Positions 52,960-64,000 of a DNA stretch of 64,000 nucleotides are shown piece by piece. The position numbers were made by a program, and so were the translations under genes. The stretch covers positions 931,631 to 995,630 of the forward strand of contig CAJNOP010000031.1 in the NCBI GenBank assembly GCA_905250075.1, in the 5' to 3' direction. Origin of the DNA: Rotaria sp. Silwood1. Its lineage: Eukaryota > Rotifera > Eurotatoria > Philodinida > Philodinidae. Numbering within the stretch: the stretch's first letter is position 1; each line of letters opens with the position of its first letter. Below the pieces are notes generated by a model, which was given only the letters and a program-made list of their open reading frames with translations, searched no databases and was not told the DNA's origin.

Positions 52960-55900
52960 TTAAACAATGGTTTCATATACTCGTGTATTTAATTGTTCGA
53001 CAAGTAACAACGGTGTATTAGTTTCGTCCATCGGTGAAAAAGAAACAATTTCGAGTTTAGGTGATTTTTCTGGTTCAGGAGTATACGTTACTGGTAGCAC
53101 TAAGAATGATGGTCTATTTTTCTTCATTTTATTTGTATCATCTGATGGTATAGATAATGATTTCAATGATATTTCTGTTTCCAATTGTCGAATACGTTTT
53201 TGTAATAGTTCAACACGTTTTTCTAGTATTTTTTCACGTTCAGTATTGTTGTGATTATGTTTATCATTGGCAAGTATCATACGTTTATAATCCTTAAACT
53301 TTTTATAAAGGATTAAAATGAAAAAAAAAATAATTTTAATTTCTTACTTGGCGATTTTTATTTACATTGTTAATCTGTTTTGAACGAGTAACAAAACGTG
53401 AATATACACTTTCACAAATAAGAACAATAGTAGCTATTATAGTACCACCGAAGAGAAGTAAAAAGGCCGACGTAAAATTCCTTAACTTAAATTTAAAACA
53501 GGCACAAATTAAAAATAAATAATAAAAAGCAAACTATTACATCTAACTCCTGACTACTTCTTTGTGAATGTTGATCTACACTGGATTTACAAGCACCTAA
53601 CAGTAAAATAAAGAGTATTGTGTATTTGATACTTTTAATGAAAAAAAAAAAATGATTTCATACCAGTAAACCAAAATCGTCGAAGACGTTCAATTTCACC
53701 AGAATGATGCATTTCAATAATTTCTTTATTAATCATATCTTTAAATTTTGATTGTTTTGGAAATCCAATACCATAACCAGTCATTGCATACCAATTTCCG
53801 ACAACACGTAATCTACATTTATCATCTTGCCCACTGAAATAATCAAGTACAACTGCATCATATAAAAATGCATGTAATTCTCTACAGTAATAAACCAAAA
53901 AAAAAAAAGAAAATTAAAATAAAAAAAATTTTTTTTATTCGATATTTTTACTGAGATTTTACAGCTTTGATTCCTTCAGAAACATTTCTTTTCATAAATT
54001 GTTTCATATATGTATAAATTTGTTTATGATTAGTTTTCACGACTTCATCAGTGCTCTTAAAGAAAAAACAACAATAACGAATTTGACTATAAACAAATAT
54101 TCATTTTTATACTGTCAACAGAATAAGATGTAGTGTCGCGTAGAAAATATAATGGTATAACTAGATATGGGCAAGATGGTCTCGCTTATGTATAGGTGTA
54201 ACCATGAAAAAATATTGAAGAGGGAGCTCAGCCTTCATGATCATATGTCTAGATGAGACAAAGGTCCGTCTGATCTAGGATCTATCGAATTGTTCTCGAA
54301 CCTGAATTCAAAAATTTTGGATCTGATGGGTTCTAGCCTTTTTCAAGAAGAACTCAGCTGTTTGTACCTGAGCTCAGAAACTCATACAGAGATTGATACA
54401 TCACTGATAGAAAGTCATCAGAATGCGACAACTTTAAAACAAAGTTTCTATAAAATAAAGTTTCACGAGAACCCACTGTCCACTGTCACATCGCTTTTTG
54501 TTGGAAATTATTGCTATTCTTTCAGTCTTGAAGAACAGTGAAAAGAGTATATCTAAGTTTGGTTTTGCGGTCATTGCTGGTTGAATTATGTATGTTTTGC
54601 TCAAATTTTGTCCTGGGAGTATAAGATCACTGACAACTTGGTTTCTCGAATTTCGAACTAAAATTTTATGCATAAAAAGACTTGAAAATTGGTAGAATTT
54701 CTTCAAAGTCTAAGTTAGAACGAACGCACCTATGTCAAGATATTTACATTAAAAAAAAACGTTCCTTTTGGAATGTATTTCGAAAGAAAGACAAAGCTCC
54801 ACAACTGAACATCGGATAATCAAACCAAAACGTACTCTTTACTACTCTATAAGACCAAAAGAAGACGAATAGTTCCACGCAAAAAGCGATTTGACTTTTG
54901 GAAACGTTACCTCGTCATCGAATTTCGGACAATTTTCAAGTTAAAAATTATTACACATATACACAGATCTTCTACTACGATTGATCACTTCGTGAAAATG
55001 AAGCAAACGCTAGTTATTAAAAAGTATACATCACAATCAATGTTCTCTTTGTCTTTCGAACTGTATTTGATTTCTTCGTGTGATAACTTTTTCAATAAAC
55101 GAACACACCTAATATTGACACAATGAAGTTACAATTGTTATTTGAATTGTTGAAAGACATTAAGTCAACTATATCATAAACAAAATATTTAATAAAGAAT
55201 CGTTTCCTTTTTTTTTTTTGCTTTTATAAACATTGATATTTTTCGATAACAATGAATAAAGTTGAAAACCGCTGATGATAAACAAAATCCACTAGTTATT
55301 TTGATTTTTCATGAAAAATTTGATTGAAGAAAAAAAAACATCTTTCGTAAAAGAAAAACTTTATTTGTACTACTTTTTAAAGTGTTGGTTAATGTATCAT
55401 AAATCTGTGTTTCTCCTTTTTTTTTCGCATCATTTTTTCTCAATGAATGCATACTAAATAAAATCATGTACAGTGTGAAAGACGAAAAAAAAAAAAGTTC
55501 TTTGAATTAATATTAAATAGATTTGTACTCTGTTTGTAATTATTATATCAAATAATAGATGTATTGCCTTTGTCTCTCTTATTTTTCCTATATATTCCTC
55601 GAATTATAATGTAATTTTCTTTGTAATAATGATTTCTATCCTTCTAACAAAAAAAAAAAGCAAGAACTTATAAATTTCGAATGATAAAAGAAAAATCAAG
55701 AACAATTACTCCATTTGGAATTGTTCCAAAACGAAATGGTGGTTTCAGTGAATGAGGATTGGTAATCTAGAATTTAAAAGAATTTCTATTAAAATTAATT
55801 TAAGTTTTTTTATCTTATTTCTTTTTTGGAAGACAAAACATACACGATGATCCGTTATACCCGATAGACGAAAATAATCATCTTTCGTAATCATAAAAGC

Positions 55901-58900
55901 CGCTGTAACATGTAAAAAGAAGATTTATAAAACAAAAAACAAAACAATCGAATATGACATAATACAAACCTAGATTAGCTGTATAACTTGCCGTAAATGC
56001 CAAACAAAAACATGCCCAAATATTAGCCATAAATTTCGATGTAAAACCTTTTGGATTATTTACTTTCGCTGGTGCTCGAAATAAAATAACCCAACTAAGC
56101 CAAACAGATTGAAAAAACGTTATATTCAAATCTACATATTAAATCATATTTAAAAAAAAATAAATTATAAGACAAACTGAATATTATATTAAAACCTTTT
56201 TTTCGTTCAGGTCGAAAAAGATCAAGTATATGCTGCCATGGTTTATTATCAACTACTTGTCCATTTTGCATATTCTATTAAACAAAAATAGAGAAAAAAA
56301 AAGATAACTATTGATAATAAAATTCTCATACATGATCAATAAGATATGTAGTAAATCTTTTTTGAAAATATTCAAATAGAAAAACCATTATTGCAACACC
56401 ATGAAGTGTTACTAATAAAATAAGAATCCATATTCGATAATCATATGGTTCTAGGAACGAAAAAAAAAATATATATCAGTTACGTTTTTTTTTTTTAAAG
56501 TGAACAAAGTGTTTACTTACTAAGAAATGCTGTAGTTGAAATGGCACCTGGTTTTAATGATACAATTAAAGCAATACCCGTTTCCATAAGAGGAACACTA
56601 AAATCAATAGCTAAACTTCGTTCCGTAGTTACTTTTAGTGATGTTAATGTTAAATCAGCTCGATTTTCAAGAAGTTCAGCTACAAGACCATTCCATTTAT
56701 TCTAAAAACAAAAAAGACAGAAACAATATTCGACTATTTTTTCTTCCATCATCACAAAAAAAAACGTATAATTACAGTTATTGGATTTCGTCCACCCCAT
56801 ATTCCATCAGGAACTCGATAAAGTTCAAATTCAAATTTAAGCCGATCTTTAAGTATATTAAATATATCAATATAAAATCCTGAGCAACATTGGTAATGCT
56901 GTGGATCACTATGATTAGCACCTCTAAATATATTACAAATAAATAATCAATGAAAGAATTAGAAGAACTTTTTCTTACGAATTTTCTGGTCCAACACGAC
57001 AAATAACTGAACCTGGTGGTTGACATTTTCCATCAGTAGATGGTTCTTTAAGCATAACAAATGGTGCTTCTTCAAGTGTTACTACTCTTAAATAATAAAT
57101 AACAGGTTTGCCTGGTGGTGGTTTTGATCGTTCACCTGGCCATTGAATATCTGCTATTGTAAGTGTACTATTTATATATTCACCAATCTATGACTTAAAA
57201 ATTCATAAAAAAAAAAAAATATTGATAATTTAATTTTTATACTTTTTTCCATTCTTTAGCCGGTAATTGAAAGTTTAATACAGAATAATTACCAGCAACA
57301 GCTAAACCATCTTGTTGAAAAATTCCAGATGCACGTTTAAATTCATCTTTTAATAAACTAAACACATACAGAAATCTATTAAATAATTTTTTTTAAATTA
57401 AATATTTACTGATAAAGATCAGGATATTTATGTTTTAAAACTGATTGATTCAATGCTTTACTTGTATTAAATAATCGAACACATGTGAATTGATTACGAG
57501 TCGAAGTACATCTGGGTATTGTCGCATTTGTGTTCCATTGTTTTAGTTCATCCAAATGTGTAATTTTCGAAAAAGCATTTATTAAAATAGGACCAATATG
57601 TTTATCAAATCGAGCAAGAACCGTATCTGTTATTTATTTAAAAACAAAAAAAAATACTAGATGAAAATTTGTTTTGAATATTTAAATAAAGAATAGCTTT
57701 TACCTCGAGTAACATCATTATATAATGCTAGGAAATAAGAAGAAGGAAAATAAATATTATTTAATGTTGAATAAGAGAAGATGCAAAAGTTTCTGAATAA
57801 AATATTTTTTCGATCGATTTCGAGAGTTAGCAGAAAATTTAAAGCATTACATTAGATTTAAAATTCTTTGTTTCTTTTCGAATGTATGTGTCAAATCTTT
57901 GTGAGACTCATAAATAAGTCATTAGGAGTAAATCTTTAAAAACCCCAAAAGTGAAATCTAATTAGAAGTAGTTCAATAAACAGATCTCGAAATAGTACAT
58001 ATGATCGTACTACATTTGAAATTAATTGTATCCTACTTTCTTATTTTCATCATAAAGGCACATAATTTAGTTCAGTCTCACTGCATAATGATTAGATTAT
58101 TATTTTGTTCAAAAGTATTTGTTCTTTTTTTTAGTGAGTTTCTAATAAATTTTAATTCTACATTGGATAAATCATTTAACCATTGAAATCCATCCAAACT
58201 TTATTTTCGACGCTTTCAATGGTTCACCAATCATTGCTAATCTATGAGTCTCACACAACTTGCGAACACATATGTGGAAACAGTACAAAACTCTGATTCT
58301 AACTCAATCAGACATGTGCACTGCGCCTAGCGATAATATAGAAATATTTTTTCACTAATTTTTCCCCATATTTATTGATCTATGATATAGCTTAAAAAAT
58401 GACGCTTCATATCTGAGAATTTTAGAACACCAATGTAAAGTCGAAAATACTACTAAAAAATCTTTGATTAGGCACAATGTCACCGAACATATATATACTT
58501 GTCGGATGTTCGTTTTTGTCTTCACTTATTGCATAGTGCAAATGTAAGTTTAAGATAAATTTAAATTATTAGCTTCACAATGAAATTCACTTAGCTCAAA
58601 CTTAGGCTGATTTTATAGTAGAATTCTTTATAATCAGCATTGATTATGATTTAATGTATAAATTCACCAGAGGAATATGAAATACAATAATAAAACAAAA
58701 CGACATTTCAGAAAGAATGAGCCTGTTATTAAATTGCTTCTCTTAATTTTTTAGCATTTAATGTATATTCATTTCTAAACATTTAACAGCTAGTAAGATT
58801 AAGACGCAGTCACCCAGTGGACACATAAGAAAAGAGATGAGCGGAAGAACTGACTGTCTAATCACTGAGCCTGAAATTTTCTTTTCAGATATCTCTGAAT

Positions 58901-60679
58901 CGAATGCTTTCAATAGTCTGCTGACTCTGGTAATTGATCGACAAATGAAGAACATGACGTTCAAAATCGTTCACACAATCCGTTAGAAAAGAAAAATTTG
59001 AAAACCTAATGTGCCAGCATAAAACTCTATTTTTCGTCGATTTGGACTATCATAAGGATTCATTTTTGGTTCAGCTCCACTGCTGTATGTTGCTACAAAT
59101 ACAAAATATACAATCTAAATAAACTTTTTTTTTTTTCAAAACTTACAAAGTACAATCGATGACATAATCCACATATATTCAGCTCCAGTAAGACTCATAT
59201 TACTTGCTTGTTTGACAATTAATGATGCTAATGTTCTAATAAAAATGAAAACAAATTTGCAAAGAAAAAAATAATAAAACAAAAAAAAAAAATTTTCGTA
59301 CGATGTTGTATGAACAATAATAACACGTGTTTCAGTATTCATAAATGATAATTGTTGTTTTATATATAGAGGATTTGCATTGTGCATACGAATTGTTGAA
59401 AGTATAGTTAATCTAATTAGAAGAAAAAAAAAATAATTAGAAAAAAATTCTTTACACAAATTCAATCTCTTCATGATAGTTATGTCATATTTTTTTTTGT
59501 ACAAATACTCATGGGATCAACGAACTCATTGATTCGCATGATTGATATTTTTTTTCTTAATATTTCAATCCCAGTTGTCTATTAATAATTATTTTTCATA
59601 TCTAATATTTTTGTTTAAATTAAATAAAATCAATGTAACTAGTAGTTATTTGATTTGCTAATTAGACTAATGAAAAAAAAAAAATCCATTTTTTTTTTCT
59701 TGCAGATTAGTAAAGTTAATTTTTAATTCAAATTAATAATGAGAAAATGTTAAAAACAGATTTAATAGAATGATCAAGAGAAAAACAAATGTTTAATATA
59801 TTTACTTTTTTTGTCCTTTCAAATGATTACGATTACAGATCGTTCTTTTACTAAAATAAATTTTCTTAATATTAATATAAAGAAAAATTTTCTTAAATAA
59901 ATTTACCAATTTCGTTGTTCATTTCCATGTATTTCAAATTCATCTATAAGTTCTTCTTCACCTGGTAAAGTAGGATCAATAATTAATGAAAATGTATTCC
60001 AATCATATCGTTCCATTAATGATATTAAAGCTCGTGCTTCTTCTCTATAGGTTGGTGCTAATTGAAAAAAACGAAAACTTGGAAAATTCTAAATAACATA
60101 GAGAAAAATTATTAAAAAAATAATATTAAAAAAAAAAGTTTTTGAATTTACTCCTGGATGAAAAGGATGAAAATAATGAAATGTTAACATTGGATATTGT
60201 AAATATGTAAATAATTTTAGAAGAAATATATAAGCTGCTGGTGATGCATGATTTTCATTCGGATAATCATTTAAGTAAATTAAAAGTAAGGGACGTGTTT
60301 GTAAAATTGAACAAAGACTTTCAATTACTGAATTAACTGATTTAGCATATACCGTATGAGCACATCGTCTATATAGAATAAAGTTATTTTTCTTTCGTTT
60401 TTTTTTTTTTTTTTTTATATCAAAATTTAAAATCAAAGAATATATTTACATATCAAATCTTCCACATGAAAGTGAATAATTTGACATAAATTGTGGTGAT
60501 GCAAATAATTTCAATTGAGGAAGCCTATCATTATCTCGTGATGATAAACTTGCCAATGAAATATTTACACAATTAATAGTTGGTAATATGATTCCATGTG
60601 CATTAACTTTAATAAATAATAAATCGTTCATAATAATAATAATAATAATAAGCAATAATATAAGAAAGTAGGGTGACAT
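52960..60679 (-). CDS. NMDA-type ionotropic glutamate receptor subunit
   Basis: Twenty-three exons: 60679-60450, 60368-60152, 60088-59907, 59850-59806, 59412-59302, 59235-59147, 59092-59006, 57727-57704, 57626-57410, 57357-57243, 57187-56979, 56923-56776, 56701-56521, 56450-56332, 56274-56196, 56131-55970, 55902-55844, 55766-55710, 54055-53952, 53881-53664, 53596-53541, 53485-53348, 53292-52960. They give 1059 aa. A signal peptide and an amino-terminal domain (QLAPTYREEARAL, MERYDWNTFSLI) lead to ligand lobe S1 (LRVVTLEEAPFV; TTERSLAIDF with the ligand Arg), M1 (about 620-650), the pore loop, M3 with SYTANLAAFM (about 733), lobe S2 (RFGTIPNGST; AFLYDAVVLDY with the ligand Asp, about 820; TGYGIGF), M4 and a tail with a coiled coil (about 963-995). 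The S2 motifs NGST and YDA point to a GluN2-like glutamate-binding subunit. The filter FNNSVP of GluN2 reads FRAPAK here. An upstream in-frame ATG at 60727 is possible. Confidence 0.94.
60629..60652 (-). repeat. ATT microsatellite inside a signal-peptide exon
   Basis: A (TAA)n / (ATT)n run lies in the first exon of the NMDA-type receptor and encodes consecutive isoleucines in the hydrophobic core of the signal peptide. Confidence 0.75.
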
Positions 60680-61717
60680 GTTAATTATTCGAAGTCGACC
60701 AGGCTCAATAAAATGTATATATGCCATACATATATAAAAAGATAAATGATGTCTCTATTAGTAAATGGCCCTTGGCACAATCATCATCAAGAAAAACATA
60801 AAAAAAGAGAAAAAAAAAAAGACAATTGTATATATACCAATCGATAGTGTGTTGAAGAAATGACAAGCTTAAAAATGCGAGAACGCTAAGCAGACAGTTG
60901 TTGTTGATGAAGATGATGATGATGTTGATAAGATTATCTTATTATGGTACACACATATATATAAAAATGCCAGCATGACTCTTTAGTGAATTATGAAGAA
61001 CTGAAAAAATTTTACGCTCATGATAAAATCGTGTATTTGCGTACATATATTTTGTTGTATTTTTTATTTTATCAAATGAGATAATGATCTTTGTCATTTC
61101 AAGAAATGATTGATGATAAAATTTTCCAAGGATTGATTACAATCTCGTGAGCGAACTTCCGGATTTTGATCTCAATGGAAATGGTAGCACAACAAGAGAA
61201 AAAAAGAACAAATTGAAATTATACGCTTGTCTAAAAACATCAATCTTTCTATCTTCTTTAGCTTCGCTTTCGAATAAGAAAAAGAAAGAACTTGATTGCA
61301 TGCTGTTGTTATTATTGTTAAGCAATACTGTATTAGTAATTTTAAATGAGATAATTATTAAAAAACAAACTTTCTATTCATGATGCGGAGTAATAAATCA
61401 TTCATCTTATCACTATTTTTTTCTGTCATACTGAACACTAGATACAGTTTCATGTATGTTTTTATGGTTAGAATATATTCAATCAAATGCTGAAAACGGT
61501 ATTAAAAATAATAATAATAATGTTCGTTTCTTTCGTTTTTTTTTATTTACTTTAAGAATTTTGTTCTTTGCTCGCCTTTTTTTTCTTTTACTAAATGATT
61601 GAAAAACAAAGTTGTATGCTCTTGATTTCTTTCCTGTGTATGTTTTCATTTTCTTTATGCTTTTAAAATTTGAATACACAGCACAACTAAAATAAATGCA
61701 GTAATCGAGACAACGAA
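60680..61717. promoter_or_regulatory. Divergent intergenic region, NMDA-type receptor / LC8-motif gene
   Basis: About 1 kb between divergent start codons. It contains a GATGATGATGATG run near 60913 and AT-rich sequence; ORFs here are low complexity. It probably carries both promoters. Confidence 0.4.
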
Positions 61718-63115
61718 ATGGCAGACGCTAACAGGTAAATCAATGTTTCATTTTGAAACAATCTTTTTTGATAGCCTAATATCTCTTTATATTCTAACAT
61801 AGTTCTAAAGATCAAGCAACAACAGATCGAAATAGTGCCAATAGTATAAATAAATTGATTATTGATAATTATAATAATAAAAAAAGATTTTCCGATGACC
61901 AATCATTCGATGATGACCAAACATCCGTAGAAAAAGACCAAGAAAATTTTCAAAAATTAAAAAAGTCAGAATCTTCACTACCACAGGTCATCTACTACAT
62001 ATAAGAAACTTTAATATTGATATATTGTCTTGTTTTTTTTGTTTTTCTTTTTATTGAATAACAGAGTCCTGCTGATCGACCTTCATATCGTGGTCCATTT
62101 GGCATTACAATAGGTGAGAAAAATAACTTGAATAGAAATTCATCATTATTCGCAATGTTTTTCTTTATATTCAATATTCGATTTACATCTACTGGTTCTG
62201 TTTTTTATCATAGCTTCAACAATAGTTTGGTACATTTGTATTGGTATTTTATTTATTATTTCTTTCATATCTCTTGTCTTATCGATCCTCTACTTTGTTA
62301 CTGGTGAGTGATGATACACTTTTGTCTTTTATTTCTAACTTTATACCTGAATAGATTCATCGAAAGAAAGAGAAATTAAATTATATGGTATTAGTGGGGC
62401 AGGCACATTAGCTATTATTACTTTTATTATCGTCTTTCTTGATTGTTGTAATGATGGAAATAAGAAAAGTCATGAACAAGAAGCTTTATATAGAATTATA
62501 AAAGAAAAAGAAGCTAGAGAAAAAGCTTTTGTTTTACGGCGTAGTCGTCGAATAGCCGAAGGTAAAGAAGAGAAACCAAAACCATTTATCATTCAACATC
62601 AACGACCAAAAAATGTTGCCAACAGTTCTCATCCTCAACCTCATCCTCATCCTTATTATCATCTTAATCCGCATCATACGCATCATTTTCAAGCATTTCC
62701 ACCAACATCTTATCATCATCCATTTGTTTGTCCTGTTTGTCATGATTTACATGCATCTGGAAATGCTCGACATAATATAAGTGATGTCGGTGTTGATACA
62801 TCAGATAAATTTGATCCTGTAGCCAAAAGTAAAAAAGTAATTCATAAATCAACACGTGATGCACAAACTGAACCTAAACTTTGGGATACTGAACGTGGAA
62901 CACAAACAGATCGAGTAGAAGGTACACAAACATCAGCTATGGAATTAAGTGGAATGCCTAGTAATGTAACACAAATTATACATGAAACTACAATTTTAAA
63001 AGCACCACGAAGTCTTATAAATACACTTAAAACATCTATGGCACAACAAGACAAGGATATTGCTATCAATCGTGCTGTAACTGATACAAATTCCATGAGA
63101 CCAACTAATATTTGA
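61718..63115 (+). CDS. Two-TM protein with His-rich region and tandem TQT motifs
   Basis: Five exons: 61718-61734, 61803-61986, 62065-62113, 62214-62303, 62355-63115, giving 366 aa. I do not recognise the family. Residues 1-83 are polar, rich in Asp, Asn, Ser and Lys. TM1 is about 87-113 (IVWYICIGILFIISFISLVL) and TM2 about 125-143 (GTLAIITFIIVFLDCC), with a short loop between. The long cytosolic tail has a charged helix (RIIKEKEAREKAFVLRRSRR), a His/Pro-rich segment (about 205-235, e.g. HPQPHPHPYYHLNPHHTHH), CPVCH, then RDAQTE, RGTQTD and EGTQTS spaced 13 and 8 residues apart. (K/R)xTQT is the classic binding motif of dynein light chain LC8 (DYNLL), so a multivalent LC8 ligand anchored in a membrane is a reasonable inference. 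Confidence 0.82.
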
Positions 63116-64000
63116 TTTTTGTTCGATATTTGCATTCATTTCAATAACAGTGTTTTTTATATATTTTTACATATGGTATTAATATTTTTGAGTTGTCTCA
63201 TCGCTGTACTCCTAAAACTTTCTATATTATGGTGATATTTTAATCATAGTTCTTTTGTTAAGTAATTTTGAAAGCAAAAAAAGATCAATCAAACATGTTG
63301 CTATATTATTATTATTATTATCAACAAATGTTTTACGCAAGACCACATTAACTTTCTCCTCAATTAGAATAATTATGCGGATGTGGATGTGAGTCTGGAT
63401 ATGGCTGAGAGAAAACTACACCTGCACCCACAACCACATCGGCTCCCTTTCTACTTTATTCTGAGATAAAACAGTTTAGATAGCTGTCGCTTGTCTTAAA
63501 ACTCACATATGCACTAAGTACAGTGGTATTGTCACTATAAATACATACCTAATATGAACAAGTGTTTATGAACTGCACAAGAGCTTTATAGTGACGATAT
63601 AGTCTTATTTTCTTGTATTTCCATGTAACTATTCTTTCGAAATATTCCAGTTACATGGTTTTCGTCAACGAAGTATTTACAACTCGGTTTCAACGACGGC
63701 TAATCTTTGTCACATGTGTATTTATAATGCTTTTGTTGTCAAGCAAAAGAGTATTACGCTAATTTTTTTGTTAAATTAACGAAACCATCCTATTTTCTAG
63801 AATTTTCAAGTAATATACCGAGCCTACACTTATCTGATGATATAACTGGGAAGATGGAATTTAATAATGACAGATGATAACATAAGATGAGTTAGCGCAT
63901 GATTTGCCTTAGTTAATAAGCCAAGGATGTCTTTATTTGTTTAGCAAACAAACTAAGTATCGTTTACTTTGTATAGAGATTGTTTTTTGCAGGGCATTAT
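63116..64000. other. Intergenic, no gene seen
   Basis: The 3' flank of the two-TM gene. A (TTA)n microsatellite lies at about 63304-63321. A short stretch at 63372-63442 has imperfect gatgtggatgtg / cacccacaaccacatc complementarity and could be a small hairpin. No gene is seen. Confidence 0.4.

Noticed and set aside
52967..53254. 95-codon plus-strand ORF antisense to the last NMDA-type receptor exon
   Set aside because: A shadow of the coding strand; the minus frame carries the coiled coil and is joined by splicing.

Overview
This is an AT-rich animal nuclear window. The genes are standard-code metazoan genes with many short introns (mostly 45-70 bp, strict GT-AG, poly-T acceptors) and small intergenic spaces. 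Intron size, base composition, lineage-type 7TM receptors and many foldback/MITE-like elements fit a bdelloid rotifer best; that is inference, and the animal origin itself is certain. I rebuilt the gene models by joining exons by hand. For each complete multi-exon model listed the exon lengths add up to a multiple of three.

Layout. 0-5 kb: a 620-bp foldback element, a tiny three-exon membrane-protein gene and a Pro/Arg-rich single-exon gene. 6-12 kb: a head-to-head pair, the co-repressor Groucho/TLE (minus) and a CSK-type tyrosine kinase that lacks the SH3 domain (plus). 12-22 kb: gene-poor, with a four-TM protein and a 7TM receptor, both minus. 22-27 kb: a cluster of three DNA-transposon-like insertions: a FLYWCH-bearing element with a broken gene, a GC-rich element carrying a 61-bp tandem array of ACCGCGGT palindromes, and a non-autonomous hAT element with a clean 8-bp target duplication and another palindromic element nested inside it. 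28-37 kb: UAP56/DDX39B (minus), LIM-domain-binding protein LDB/Chip (minus), LSm3 (plus, divergent from LDB) and an alpha-L-fucosidase whose catalytic middle is lost in a 10-N assembly gap. 38-44 kb: a 20-exon EF-hand/WD40 protein of the WDR49/WDR64 type (minus). 44-53 kb: a rhodopsin-like receptor (plus) and several foldback repeats, one with near-identical arms. 53-61 kb: a 23-exon NMDA-type glutamate receptor subunit (minus) with an altered pore filter. 61.7-63.1 kb: a two-TM protein (plus) with a His-rich stretch and tandem TQT motifs of the dynein light chain LC8-binding type.

The genes do not form one pathway. Themes are transcription (Groucho, LDB), mRNA processing and export (LSm3, UAP56), signalling (CSK, two receptors, NMDA receptor) and cilia (WDR49-like). 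The least described items are the repeat systems at 22-27 kb and 45-52 kb, the modified NMDA receptor, the SH3-less CSK and the LC8-motif protein.
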